Positions 34,818 to 42,323 of a DNA stretch of 64,000 nt are shown in pieces. This DNA is from a virus: IMG/VR virus record IMGVR_UViG_3300027734_000055, positions 1-64,000 of that record; one strand, given 5' to 3'. The notes beneath the pieces were generated by a model that saw only the letters and a program-made list of their open reading frames with translations, was not told the origin of the DNA and did not search any database. The translations under genes were made by a program, and so were the position numbers. Position 1 is the stretch's first letter, and each line of letters begins with the position of its first letter.

Positions 34818-36657
34818 GATTAGCTTCGCACGCTACGGGTAGCCCTGTTGCCCAACTAGGAGGTGTAGACATAGTGGACGTTATGAAGGAGAGGGCTTCT
34901 TCCACTTCTGTCTCAGGAACAACATTGACTACCGCATCGTGAACAGTAAGCACAGGTCGATACTTCTTATTAATTTCTATCATCTGTTCTCCTACAATAA
35001 TACGAGCTAGCGCTTGTACCACATTCTCAACTACAGATCCACCCCAAATTGATATCATGCCCCGTCTTGACTTATATACAAATTTAGACTTAGCTTCTGA
35101 TACATCCCATGTAAGGCCAGGATAGTATATGTACAATCCGTTTGGTAATCTTATGCCTTTTGGTGTTACGAGTAAAGCATTATGTGCATCCAAATAATAA
35201 GGCTTTTTATCTTTAGGCCACGCAGCCATAGTCTGCAATGCTTCATCGCAAGTTTTCCATAAGTCAATCACCTTGTTATTAACTTCCCGATAAACCCCTA
35301 CAAGGCGCTTACATTCTTGCTCATCCATAACAACACCGGCTGATATCTTTAATGTCTGTTGTAATTTGGCTGCCCCTGTACCGTAGCCTAGGCCTAGAAT
35401 ACAAGTCTTACCTACTGCACGTTCAGTCTTATTCTCTTTTGTAATTTGTTTGTTGTAAACTTTAGAAGCAAACTCACTATAAACATCTCGGCCTTCTTCA
35501 TACCATTTAACAATATCGTTCTGCCCAGCTAACCAAACTAAGACTCTAGCCTCGATCTGAGAGGAGTCACAGTTAATGACTTGATGTCCTTCAGGGGCTA
35601 CGATTGCATTCTTTAATGCTTTCTTTTTCTTGTCTCGTGCAGGTAAGTTTTGGAAGTTAACTTTATCTGATCCTGCCCATCGCCCTGTATGAGCGCCATA
35701 GTATTTCAATGGGATAGGTAGTTTGCCTTTGTTACGAGCACCAATACCTAAGAATCTTTCAATACGGGATTCTTCTATAGTTGATTTAGTACCCAACCTA
35801 ACTCGGCAAAGTTCTTGAATATAGGGATCTTCGTGTTCACATAAATCTAAAAAGCCTTGGTCCCCTTTAGCTAAAGCAAACGTATCCTTGCCTGTCGCAG
35901 GACTTACCTTAAGTGGCACAGTAACACCTAGTTCTTGAAGGATCTCGGCAAACTGTTTATTACTAGCGAGCTTGCCTCTCACACATTCTTCTGTATCACA
36001 TTCTAATCTTGTCATCAGGCCTTTTAATAGTTCTGACTTTTCTGCCTGTACTTCTTCTAACCTAGCTTGTAATAAGGCGTCGTCGACTTCTAGGACTGGC
36101 TCTGTATACATGCGTAATGTTAAATCAATTAACTTAATTTCATTCTCTGGAAACTCAGGGGCTAAGATTTGAAATAGCTTATACGTAAGTTCTACGTCGT
36201 TCTTACAGTATTCGCCATACTGGGAAAGGTCTTGGATAGAAAAGTTTTCTAGTCGTTTACCCTTGGCATCAATAACTTCTGTACCCTTACGGCCTAGATT
36301 GTATTTCTCCACAAGAAAAGCGAGACTTCCGCCCACGTCCACGCCATGCACAGCTCGTGCCATAGATAGCGTATCCAAATAGATAGCAGGAATGATATTA
36401 AAAATGAATGAAAGAATACCTCCGTCGAACTGCGTGTTGTGGCATAAGAGGACAGACTCTTTCCAATTGATTTGATCAAGTTCTTGTTTGATTGCATTGT
36501 GAGTTCCTGTAATCCATCGTGACTCCCCATCATCAATCTTAATACCTACGCCGATGACTTGGAATCTTGGATCTCTAATATATTCTTCCGTGGTTAAACC
36601 TGAAAGAGAAAAACCTACATCGTAGTAGGTCTCAAAATCTAGTGTAATTAATTGCAT
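34792..36657 (-). CDS. DNA polymerase, family A (621 aa)
   Basis: 3'-5' exonuclease motifs: DFETYYD (7-13), CHNTQFDGG (~75) and YCKNDVELTYKLF (~150). Polymerase motif A is DSSQIEAR (~360), motif B R413-x3-K417-x3-L421-x3-Y425, and motif C VHDAVV (~567). The residue equivalent to E. coli Pol I F762 is Leu. No 5' nuclease domain is present. It is the replicative polymerase of the phage, in the same operon as the nuclease and oxygenases. Confidence 0.95.
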   Translation of the reverse strand: MQLITLDFETYYDVGFSLSGLTTEEYIRDPRFQVIGVGIKIDDGESRWITGTHNAIKQELDQINWKESVLLCHNTQFDGGILSFIFNIIPAIYLDTLSMARAVHGVDVGGSLAFLVEKYNLGRKGTEVIDAKGKRLENFSIQDLSQYGEYCKNDVELTYKLFQILAPEFPENEIKLIDLTLRMYTEPVLEVDDALLQARLEEVQAEKSELLKGLMTRLECDTEECVRGKLASNKQFAEILQELGVTVPLKVSPATGKDTFALAKGDQGFLDLCEHEDPYIQELCRVRLGTKSTIEESRIERFLGIGARNKGKLPIPLKYYGAHTGRWAGSDKVNFQNLPARDKKKKALKNAIVAPEGHQVINCDSSQIEARVLVWLAGQNDIVKWYEEGRDVYSEFASKVYNKQITKENKTERAVGKTCILGLGYGTGAAKLQQTLKISAGVVMDEQECKRLVGVYREVNNKVIDLWKTCDEALQTMAAWPKDKKPYYLDAHNALLVTPKGIRLPNGLYIYYPGLTWDVSEAKSKFVYKSRRGMISIWGGSVVENVVQALARIIVGEQMIEINKKYRPVLTVHDAVVNVVPETEVEEALSFITSTMSTPPSWATGLPVACEANHGASYGEC

Positions 36658-37277
36658 TTAAAGTGGTAATTTCCTGAAACTGATATTCTGTATTTGTCTG
36701 AGGTATAAAATGGATAAACTGTATGATTCATTGCGGCAGGAAATACTAATACTTTATTTCTATAGGTTTTATCCGCGGGTATTTGTTCACCTATTATTTT
36801 TCCCATAGAATTAATATATGTAAATGCAAAATGTCCGGGGACTGGGCTAACGGCATTAATAACAGCTTCTCTAGCCATTTCATCTTCCATGGAGTATGGA
36901 ATTTCTAACCAAATGACAAAACTATATATCCCTGTATGTGAATGCATCGGATTAAACTCATACTTTTTTTGAAAGTTTATCCACACTTTATCTAGTCCGA
37001 TAGGTACATCCTTAGATAGCATTTCAAAACTGTTTGTATAATTAAAATAAGAATCGTATTGAGTAATTAACGGCGCTATTAAATTATGCACGTGGTCTAC
37101 AGATTTTTCTAATAAATATTCTTTTTCTATATTTCCTACTAAGTATTTATTATGAGGTTTTGCTTTACTAAAATTAGACATAATCTCATCAGCTTCATCT
37201 CGAACAGGTTTTAATTCTTCGTCAGTAAATTGAGATGTTAAATACCCAATATTATTAAATGTCATTAATGTGGTCAT
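36648..37277 (-). CDS. 2OG-Fe(II) oxygenase-like protein 2 (209 aa)
   Basis: Conserved core: NFQKKYEFNPMHSHTGIYSFVIWLEIPY (first His ligand pair H-x-H), central strand PGHFAFTYIN, then LVFPAAMNHTVYPFYTSDKYRISVSGNYHF with the distal His and the Arg for 2-oxoglutarate. It is a different subfamily from the 32060 protein. It overlaps the polymerase start by 10 bases. The target is unknown. Confidence 0.8.
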   Translation of the reverse strand: MTTLMTFNNIGYLTSQFTDEELKPVRDEADEIMSNFSKAKPHNKYLVGNIEKEYLLEKSVDHVHNLIAPLITQYDSYFNYTNSFEMLSKDVPIGLDKVWINFQKKYEFNPMHSHTGIYSFVIWLEIPYSMEDEMAREAVINAVSPVPGHFAFTYINSMGKIIGEQIPADKTYRNKVLVFPAAMNHTVYPFYTSDKYRISVSGNYHFKCN

Positions 37278-37365
37278 ATAATTGGTGGGCTACTTGCGGT
37301 TTATAATAGCAAAAATACCGTCTAAGAACTTTAACATATATAAAAAGTGCGTTCGCCCAGTAACT

Positions 37366-37608
37366 TTATAGTATCGACAACACTACCACGAACACGAAGA
37401 ATAATCCAAGCATAATTCTGTTGGTCAGCTTCTCATCTTTTTCTATTTGGTCTTCGCTTTGATATATCCCGCCCCATGCTTCTCGTGCTGAACGAGGTGT
37501 AGGTTTACTTACTGTATCGGGTCTAAAAAAGTGAATTCCTTTTCTAGCGTTCTTGCGAAATACTTTTAGCTGTTCATGGTTAAACACTTCATAGTCTGCT
37601 GTTACCAT
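37366..37608 (-). CDS. Small C-terminally membrane-anchored protein (80 aa)
   Basis: The start is taken at 37608 (MVTADYEVFNHEQLKVF) because AGGAGG sits 6 bases upstream; an ATG at 37659 has none. It has a basic middle (RKNARKGIHFFRP) and one C-terminal transmembrane segment (RIMLGLFFVFVVVLSIL). An early membrane protein of unknown function. The 88 bases between it and the oxygenase gene hold only a weak -10-like element. Confidence 0.7.
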   Translation of the reverse strand: MVTADYEVFNHEQLKVFRKNARKGIHFFRPDTVSKPTPRSAREAWGGIYQSEDQIEKDEKLTNRIMLGLFFVFVVVLSIL

Positions 37609-37633
37609 AACTTTCCTCCTATTATGTTTAATT

Positions 37634-37828
37634 TTACTTCTTGTATCTTTGGTATTCATCTCTACACTCTATTGAGCACCAACGCTTTTGATCTTTAACT
37701 TTATCACCACACCATATACATTGTCCAGTACTATTTACAATCTTATGGGCTTCGGCTGACGCATTGTGGATTGCCACGTCTGTCGCGTGTTGCATACAGT
37801 CATTGGCGCGGTCTATGTCATCGTCCAT
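37634..37828 (-). CDS. DksA/TraR-type zinc-finger protein (64 aa)
   Basis: Starts MDDDIDRANDCMQHATDVAIHNA, the usual N-terminus of small TraR/DksA-like phage proteins, and contains CIWCGDKVKDQKRWCSIECRDEYQRYKK (C-x2-C-x9-C-x3-C), a C4 zinc site near the C-terminus. Relatives bind the secondary channel of RNA polymerase and alter transcription; that role here is an inference. A GTG at 37855 would add nine residues. Confidence 0.7.
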   Translation of the reverse strand: MDDDIDRANDCMQHATDVAIHNASAEAHKIVNSTGQCIWCGDKVKDQKRWCSIECRDEYQRYKK

Positions 37829-38024
37829 GGTAATACTCTTTATTTCTCTCGCCACGTGGGGTAGGTGGCGGTAAGGTTATAAGCCCCTGTAACTCTAAAT
37901 ACTTTAGTCTATGGGGGTTTGTTATGCAACCCTGTATAATAAGTTTTCTTGTTGCATTCGGATTGGCTTTGATGTATGCATTTATCTTTTTGGCCTGTCT
38001 CGCATCGTCTAACTTGGTATACAT
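37818..38024 (-). CDS. Small early protein, possible DNA-binding (68 aa)
   Basis: Start at the ATG at 38024, which overlaps the upstream stop as TAATG; a GTG 12 bases earlier is in frame. The helix-turn-helix-like stretch (ARQAKKINAYIKANPNATRKLIIQGCITNPHRLKYLELQGLI) looks like a winged helix beginning. Unknown function; it overlaps the zinc-finger gene by 11 bases. Confidence 0.6.
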   Translation of the reverse strand: MYTKLDDARQAKKINAYIKANPNATRKLIIQGCITNPHRLKYLELQGLITLPPPTPRGERNKEYYHGR

Positions 38025-38200
38025 TAAAATAAACACTCACCTACTAATGCCATCAAGTCTTCCTTAACTTCAATTGGTTTATCTAGTTTGACTACGTTCT
38101 TACCTTGATCTTTGTGCCACTTAGCTTCGCGAACAGACCAACGATATTGGCGTATAACTTCGCCATCACTATCTACTACTGCGTAACTAAAAGGAATCAT
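38024..38200 (-). CDS. Small early protein (58 aa)
   Basis: Start at 38200 (MIPFSYAVVDSDGEV), chosen for the ATGA overlap with the upstream gene. A compact beta-type sequence (SYAVVDSDGEVIRQYRWSVREAKWHKDQGKNVVKLDKP). No known domain. It belongs to the small-protein bank of the early operon. Confidence 0.65.
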   Translation of the reverse strand: MIPFSYAVVDSDGEVIRQYRWSVREAKWHKDQGKNVVKLDKPIEVKEDLMALVGECLF

Positions 38201-38349
38201 GCGTCCCACCTTGTTTTAAAATGCCACCACATTTTTCTAAACTTTGTCATTTCATTATCGAATCGTTTTCGTTTATCAGAGCCTCTCATTTTAAACCACC
38301 GTCTTAATAATAACTTACCACCTACTCTTTTAGCGCCGAATACAATCAT
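38197..38349 (-). CDS. Small basic Trp-rich protein (50 aa)
   Basis: Not previously obvious because of its length: MIVFGAKRVGGKLLLRRWFK continuing to WWHFKTRWDA. It is strongly basic with five Trp and several Phe, and overlaps both neighbours by 4 bases (ATGA), so it is surely translated with them. The first ~15 residues could be a membrane or amphipathic helix. No function is assigned. Confidence 0.6.
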   Translation of the reverse strand: MIVFGAKRVGGKLLLRRWFKMRGSDKRKRFDNEMTKFRKMWWHFKTRWDA

Positions 38350-38462
38350 TTCTTTTCTACTTGTTGCGTTTGTTCTTTAGGTTGTTCTTTATTAAAATCA
38401 GGTGCATATGTTGCTACCCAACACGCGACCCATATAGCAGTTAACCATCCGATTACGTCCAT
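38346..38462 (-). CDS. Tiny membrane protein (38 aa)
   Basis: 38 codons: MDVIGWLTAIWVACWVATYA is one transmembrane helix, followed by a Gln/Lys/Glu-rich tail (FNKEQPKEQTQQVEKK). GGAGATAG precedes the ATG. It is coupled to the next gene by an ATGA overlap. It could target a host membrane complex. Confidence 0.6.
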   Translation of the reverse strand: MDVIGWLTAIWVACWVATYAPDFNKEQPKEQTQQVEKK

Positions 38463-38473
38463 CACCTATCTCC

Positions 38474-38965
38474 TTAAAAGTAGTTTATGTTTATATTTAC
38501 TCTTGTTTTTTTGTCTGTGCAATAATAAGAATTATGCATTTTATGTGATTCAAATAATAATATTCTATTTTCTACCGACTCTATCTCTGTACCGTCATCA
38601 AGAGTGGTAGGTCCGTTATTTGTATTAATATAATATATGGCACCTTTATGTTCGTAAGGATAATCCGTGTGCTCAATATCTTGTATATGATGTCCTATGT
38701 TTGGATATAAGTTGCTTTTTATTTTTATCAAAGCCTTTATATCTAATTTTGAAATTAATGGATCTAATACCGATAAAAATGCGCTATTAGGGGCGTTGTT
38801 TTTATAAAATATGTGACAAAAATAGAATACTTTTTCTAACTCTACATTTAGATAAGTAACATCAGGGTGATAAAACCATGGAAAATCTTTATTGTGCATT
38901 AACATGTCTCTGATGGATTCAAAATCCTTCTTCGGTAAAAAATTATCTATTACTTTATATTTCAT
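38474..38965 (-). CDS. 2OG-Fe(II) oxygenase-like protein 3 (163 aa)
   Basis: Starts MKYKVIDNFLPKKDFESI, the common N-terminus of small cyanophage-type oxygenases. The metal triad looks like H-x-D in DIEHTDYPYEHKG and H in FESHKMHNSYY, followed by the 2OG Arg in KKTRVNININYF. A beta turn (GPTTLDDGTEIE) lies between. AAGGA precedes the start. It is a third, divergent member beside the ones at 32060 and 36648. Confidence 0.8.
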   Translation of the reverse strand: MKYKVIDNFLPKKDFESIRDMLMHNKDFPWFYHPDVTYLNVELEKVFYFCHIFYKNNAPNSAFLSVLDPLISKLDIKALIKIKSNLYPNIGHHIQDIEHTDYPYEHKGAIYYINTNNGPTTLDDGTEIESVENRILLFESHKMHNSYYCTDKKTRVNININYF

Positions 38966-38974
38966 ACATATCCT

Positions 38975-39184
38975 TTAAAAACTTCTTTGTTCAAAACATT
39001 CTAGGTGTGACTTAACATAGAAGTTAGGTCTAATCTCTTCGTAGAGTTCCCCTTCCACGCATTTGAGATTCATGCTGTATTTCTTTTGAGTGTGTGCGTA
39101 TTGCATCACTGCCCATGTTAAACAACATCCAATAATAAATCCTACGACTGCAAACCCTGTGCCTTCATATTTATTAGAGTCCAT
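38975..39184 (-). CDS. Small membrane protein (69 aa)
   Basis: One transmembrane segment at ~10-28 (GFAVVGFIIGCCLTWAVMQYA) with a short N-terminal tail, then a soluble C-terminal part with two Cys (LKCVEGELYEEIRPNFYVKSHLECF). It overlaps the upstream gene by 11 bases. The start codon sits inside that overlap. Function unknown. Confidence 0.65.
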   Translation of the reverse strand: MDSNKYEGTGFAVVGFIIGCCLTWAVMQYAHTQKKYSMNLKCVEGELYEEIRPNFYVKSHLECFEQRSF

Positions 39185-39425
39185 TGTATGCCTCCATCAT
39201 TTTTTGTGTTGATTCTTTATAACTCTTAACGCCTGTAATCTTCTCTGCTTTCGATTCATCTTTGTAGAGAGGGGTTAGAACGATGTTATGTTTCTTGGTT
39301 GGCAAATCGCGAATCCAAGATAACTCTGTCGGCCTAAATTGTGAGATCGATGACCATACTAAGTCACCGTCATTATTAAATTCTTCTATCGACCATGCGT
39401 ATGGTTGTTTAAGGGTTTCTTGCAT
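39174..39425 (-). CDS. Small early hypothetical (83 aa)
   Basis: No domain recognised. Soluble, mixed charge (YAWSIEEFNNDGDLVWSSISQFRPTELSWIRDLPTKKHNIVLTPLY). The N-terminal half resembles the SYAVVDSDGEVIRQY start of the 38024 gene in style, which may indicate a shared small fold. It overlaps the cell-wall hydrolase gene by 17 bases. Confidence 0.6.
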   Translation of the reverse strand: MQETLKQPYAWSIEEFNNDGDLVWSSISQFRPTELSWIRDLPTKKHNIVLTPLYKDESKAEKITGVKSYKESTQKMMEAYNGL

Positions 39426-39795
39426 ATTTACCTTCCCCCTGCTTATAAAATATTAAGTGTGACCACTTAACTACTGGTTTTAAATTGTACCACGACTTTG
39501 GTTTTCGTATAGTGGTATCATGAAAATGTGTTGCTCCGTAACTATAATCTACTTCTAATCTATGTAATACTCTGTATGCTATGTTTTTATATTCTTGTCG
39601 GATCACCGAAGGTGGCTTGGTTAAACCATACCAACTAAACTGTGCTGGACGTTTCATTTCATAACATACGTTCTTGTGTTCAAACTCAGCTCTACGCATC
39701 AAAACGTAACCTACTGCGATTTGAGCTTCACGTGGTTCATGCGCCGACTCCATGTAAATGGTTGTGGCGAGGCATAACAATGCTTGATCTAGCAT
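39409..39795 (-). CDS. SleB-like cell-wall hydrolase (128 aa)
   Basis: Hydrolase_2/SleB pattern: LLCLATTIYMESAHEPREAQIAVGYVLMRRAE with the catalytic-type Glu in YMESAHEP, CYEMKRPAQFSWYG, and YGATHFHDTTIRKPKSWYNL. It cleaves peptidoglycan. It lies in the early arm, apart from the holin-endolysin cassette at 12 kb, so it may act at entry, in late lysis backup, or in remodelling. There is no signal peptide. AAAAGGAG lies upstream. Confidence 0.8.
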   Translation of the reverse strand: MLDQALLCLATTIYMESAHEPREAQIAVGYVLMRRAEFEHKNVCYEMKRPAQFSWYGLTKPPSVIRQEYKNIAYRVLHRLEVDYSYGATHFHDTTIRKPKSWYNLKPVVKWSHLIFYKQGEGKYARNP

Positions 39796-39823
39796 ATGTA
39801 CTCCTTTTCTTTAAGAACAGGTA

Positions 39824-40174
39824 TCAGTTCTTTCTTTTGGATTGTTCTTCGATATCGTCAGAAATAAGTTTGGTGTACCCAATAATATCTAGCCAATGAT
39901 CAGGCTCATTTGGGTTACCGTGTAAGATACGACCAACTTTGGTCATGATCATATCAAGCGATTCTTGTTGGGCAAAAGATAAATCCCTCCACCTTTCAGT
40001 GCCACGCATGATATTCTTTAATACTTGAATGGTTGTTGCTTTAGGTGCAAATGCCCCATGTGTTGCTTCTCTTTGTTTTAAAACGTCTACGATAGATATA
40101 GGATTACCCGCGCCCTCGTTTAAAACTGTTTTACTTCCTGTATAACTATTAAGAATTTTCTTCATTCTAGTCAT
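39824..40174 (-). CDS. DUF6378-like early protein (116 aa)
   Basis: The core reads LKQREATHGAFAPKATTIQVLKNIMRGTERWRDLSFAQQESLDMIMTKVGRILHGNPNEPDHWLDIIGYTKLI, which matches a phage family of MazG-like alpha-helical character (D-x-W-x-D-x-x-GY). AAGGAG precedes the ATG. Possibly nucleotide-related; not demonstrated. Confidence 0.75.
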   Translation of the reverse strand: MTRMKKILNSYTGSKTVLNEGAGNPISIVDVLKQREATHGAFAPKATTIQVLKNIMRGTERWRDLSFAQQESLDMIMTKVGRILHGNPNEPDHWLDIIGYTKLISDDIEEQSKRKN

Positions 40175-40458
40175 TCTAACTCCTTTAGCATAGCTAATAG
40201 TTCCTGTATATTACCCTCATTTACCACGATTGCCAAGCCTTTCTGGGCAATGATCTGCTTGATGTTGTGTTTTTGCAACAACGTAGGTTCATTGTTTCCG
40301 GCCTTACATTCGATGCCAATGAAGCGTCCTTTGTAACACGCGATGATGTCAGGCACACCACTCCTACCAAATCCCGCAGTCATAGGGGAAAAGTGGTATG
40401 CACCTAGATCATCTAATATTTTCTTGACATGCTTCTTTACTTTACCTTCCGGTGTCAT
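40171..40458 (-). CDS. VRR-NUC nuclease (95 aa)
   Basis: The start is taken at the ATG at 40458 (MTPEGKVKK); an upstream TTG in frame would add five residues. The nuclease motif GVPDIIACYKGRFIGIECKAG with a following L-x-Q (TLLQKHNI) is the PD-(D/E)XK core of VRR-NUC proteins, often acting on branched DNA or as a resolvase. Overlaps both neighbours by 4 bases. A Holliday-junction role is inferred. Confidence 0.85.
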   Translation of the reverse strand: MTPEGKVKKHVKKILDDLGAYHFSPMTAGFGRSGVPDIIACYKGRFIGIECKAGNNEPTLLQKHNIKQIIAQKGLAIVVNEGNIQELLAMLKELE

Positions 40459-40658
40459 TTCAATATACCCCAACAGATTTGTAATTTATTCCAAAAAGAT
40501 AATTTCTTTGTGTTTGCTACCATATAATCTGATAATGCTTTTTGAATACCCGCTTGCAATATAACTTCTCTACCCGCTTGGTTCATGTCTAATGTTAATT
40601 TGCAATCGCCTTCGTTTGTATCTTTAATGCTCACTACTTTTATGTAAGGCTTAGCCAT
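40455..40658 (-). CDS. Small early hypothetical (67 aa)
   Basis: MAKPYIKVVSIKDTNEGDCKLTLDMNQAGREVILQAGIQKAL resembles short phage proteins with an N-terminal beta hairpin and a helical C-terminus. The start has GGAG upstream. It is coupled to the VRR-NUC gene. Function unknown. Confidence 0.65.
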   Translation of the reverse strand: MAKPYIKVVSIKDTNEGDCKLTLDMNQAGREVILQAGIQKALSDYMVANTKKLSFWNKLQICWGILK

Positions 40659-40667
40659 TTGTTTCTC

Positions 40668-40940
40668 CTAGATTGTAGGTATCACGTTGATTTCAGATTG
40701 GCTTGATGTCCATACGCTACCCGCTTCATTACCCTCGTCATCAGACATCGCAATGATCCAATGGCCATCAGTAAACTCAATGACAAGACCTGACTTAATC
40801 CAACCGATGTCTTCTGTTTCTCTATCGTTTAAATATCTGACACGTCGTATGGTTTTACCTACCAAGAAATTACTTGCAAGGTTTCCCCAATGTTCTCTTA
40901 GTTCTGCATTAGTATGTTCAATCACGCTTATCTGTTCCAT
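40668..40940 (-). CDS. Small early hypothetical (90 aa)
   Basis: A predicted small beta-barrel-like protein: FLVGKTIRRVRYLNDRETEDIGWIKSGLVIEFTDGHWIIAMSDDEGNEAGSVWT. This pattern is found in aquatic phages as an orphan. It overlaps the 40918 gene by 23 bases, and AAGGAG lies upstream within that gene. Function unknown. Confidence 0.7.
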   Translation of the reverse strand: MEQISVIEHTNAELREHWGNLASNFLVGKTIRRVRYLNDRETEDIGWIKSGLVIEFTDGHWIIAMSDDEGNEAGSVWTSSQSEINVIPTI

Positions 40941-41070
40941 CTTGTTTCTCCTTTAGTTTAAATCGTTCTGATCCTTTGTTTATCAAACGTGCGTATGCAC
41001 TTGCGTCTTCTAACGCGCTGTCTTCGAACAGTGATTGCTCTTGTATTACGTCTTCTAATGTTCTATCCAT
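40918..41070 (-). CDS. Tiny charged early protein (50 aa)
   Basis: MDRTLEDVIQEQSLFEDSALEDASAYARLINKGSERF and a Lys-rich tail, 50 codons, ending inside the next gene. The first 35 residues are helical and acidic. TGAGGA upstream is a moderate ribosome site. Overlooked in longer-ORF views; the tight packing supports it. Confidence 0.55.
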   Translation of the reverse strand: MDRTLEDVIQEQSLFEDSALEDASAYARLINKGSERFKLKEKQDGTDKRD

Positions 41071-41071
41071 A

Positions 41072-41353
41072 TTAATCCTCACATACTCCACCTACGCAGG
41101 CACGAGCGATGATCTCATTTTCTAAATCATTGTATGCGTCTGCTTGGATTAAGTGATCTCTATATTTAACGAGACGTTCATAGAGTGTGTGGTCAGACTC
41201 TAGTACCGATGCCTTGACAACTAGACCCTTCTCGCGTGCGGTCTCGGATAATATGGTAGCTACATGGTCACTTGGTTCTACGCCCCATGTCTCTACTTGG
41301 TTTAAATATGTATCGTCCATGGATACTTCTACTACTACGCTAAACTTGGCCAT
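41072..41353 (-). CDS. Small early hypothetical (93 aa)
   Basis: The N-terminal strand FSVVVEVSMDDTYLNQVETWGV, a helical middle, and a C-terminus with two Cys (RACVGGVCED). No known domain. AGGAG precedes the ATG. It is one base from the next small gene, consistent with an operon. Confidence 0.65.
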   Translation of the reverse strand: MAKFSVVVEVSMDDTYLNQVETWGVEPSDHVATILSETAREKGLVVKASVLESDHTLYERLVKYRDHLIQADAYNDLENEIIARACVGGVCED

Positions 41354-41362
41354 GCTTTTCTC

Positions 41363-41584
41363 CTAATGAATTGTTTGTTCTTCTTCGTCACGCTTTTTCA
41401 TTTCTTGTGCATCGATCCACGCGATTGCTTCTGTCTTACATTGTTCTATTTCGTCATCACTAAGTCGCTCTGATATCTCTTGTGCAATTAGTACTACTTT
41501 GTTATGTGCCTCGTCTGTAGGGGCAGTGATCGCCAAGATCAGTGCGTGGGTTAGTGCTTCTCTGTCATTGTTAATGATAGCCAT
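41363..41584 (-). CDS. Small early hypothetical (73 aa)
   Basis: An alpha-helical acidic protein (ALTHALILAITAPTDEAHNKVVLIAQEISERLSDDEIEQCKTEAIAWI). GAGGTAAATC is the likely ribosome site. A helical bundle is likely. Function unknown. Confidence 0.65.
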   Translation of the reverse strand: MAIINNDREALTHALILAITAPTDEAHNKVVLIAQEISERLSDDEIEQCKTEAIAWIDAQEMKKRDEEEQTIH

Positions 41585-41592
41585 GATTTACC

Positions 41593-41772
41593 TCATCTCA
41601 ACAAAGTAATAAGCAAAAGAAATACACTGATACCCCAACCTACTATCTCACTTACAATCAATCGTCTGTATCTAGATTTTGGTATCGTCACATATTCACT
41701 CATATATATTTCCCTTTCATAGTTTCTATAACTTGCTGATGGCGGTGTTTTAAATATCGGTTTTGTTTTCAT
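41593..41772 (-). CDS. Small membrane protein (59 aa)
   Basis: The start is taken at 41772 (MKTKPIFKTPPSAS) because GAGGAG lies seven bases upstream; a second candidate at 41703 (MSEYVTIPKS) has weaker support and would give 36 aa. The C-terminal transmembrane segment (LIVSEIVGWGISVFLLLITLL) is common to both. Overlaps the upstream gene by 23 bases. Confidence 0.6.
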   Translation of the reverse strand: MKTKPIFKTPPSASYRNYEREIYMSEYVTIPKSRYRRLIVSEIVGWGISVFLLLITLLR

Positions 41773-42001
41773 TCTTCTTCTCCTCAAAGTTTTTTAATGA
41801 TTGCATATACTGATTTGTTGCAAAGTTAATACCTCTTATTACACCGAGTCGCATAGCATCGTAGAACATCTTTGCATCTTTTTCTTTTCGTTCTCTTTTG
41901 TGTTCGTCAGCATATGCGTAATACTCGGCCACTGCTACCTCGATAATATCCTCTTCAAACTTGCGTTTCTTTTCTTCGTTGACTTGATGTTGTGTCATCA
42001 T
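41750..42001 (-). CDS. Small early hypothetical (83 aa)
   Basis: Start at the ATG at 42001 (MMTQHQVNEEKKRKF), overlapping the upstream stop; a TTG nine bases earlier is in frame. Charged helical sequence with a conserved middle (FYDAMRLGVIRGINFATNQYMQSL). No known domain. Confidence 0.6.
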   Translation of the reverse strand: MMTQHQVNEEKKRKFEEDIIEVAVAEYYAYADEHKRERKEKDAKMFYDAMRLGVIRGINFATNQYMQSLKNFEEKKNENKTDI

Positions 42002-42162
42002 GCCCCCCAATACTTACTATTAATTTCAGTAAACATATCTTGAATCGTTTCATCATCGAACACTTCGTTGTCAAAGTGTGACTTCGGATATCTACTCTTT
42101 AAATACTCATCTATACAAGTTCTCATCTCGTTAATACTTGGTACTCTCATATCAATACTCAT
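41998..42162 (-). CDS. Small early hypothetical (54 aa)
   Basis: 54 codons, MSIDMRVPSINEMRTCIDEY to SKYWGA, preceded by AAGGAGG, and overlapping the next start by 4 bases. Mostly acidic. Not visible among longer frames, but the ribosome site and overlap make it a convincing gene. Confidence 0.65.
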   Translation of the reverse strand: MSIDMRVPSINEMRTCIDEYLKSRYPKSHFDNEVFDDETIQDMFTEINSKYWGA

Positions 42163-42323
42163 TGAAAAATCCTCCTTATACCATCAAAAATACCTAGTAA
42201 ATCATTAGGTTTTAAATCGTTCTTGTTAAATGAAAATGGCGTCTTCCTACCATTACCATGCACCACATACCCTGTCACTACTACTTGCTCTACTATGTAT
42301 TGCTTTTCTTTTTTAGTAGTCAT
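42159..42323 (-). CDS. Small early hypothetical (54 aa)
   Basis: 54 codons, MTTKKEKQYIVEQVVVTGYV then HGNGRKTPFSFNKNDL and an acidic C-terminus. Starts inside the preceding gene and ends with an ATGA overlap into the next. A small beta-type protein. Function unknown. Confidence 0.6.
   Translation of the reverse strand: MTTKKEKQYIVEQVVVTGYVVHGNGRKTPFSFNKNDLKPNDLLGIFDGIRRIFQ

Noticed and set aside
41593-41703. 36-aa version of the membrane protein starting at 41703
   Set aside because: A better Shine-Dalgarno (GAGGAG, seven bases) serves the ATG at 41772; the short form may be an alternative product but is not annotated separately.
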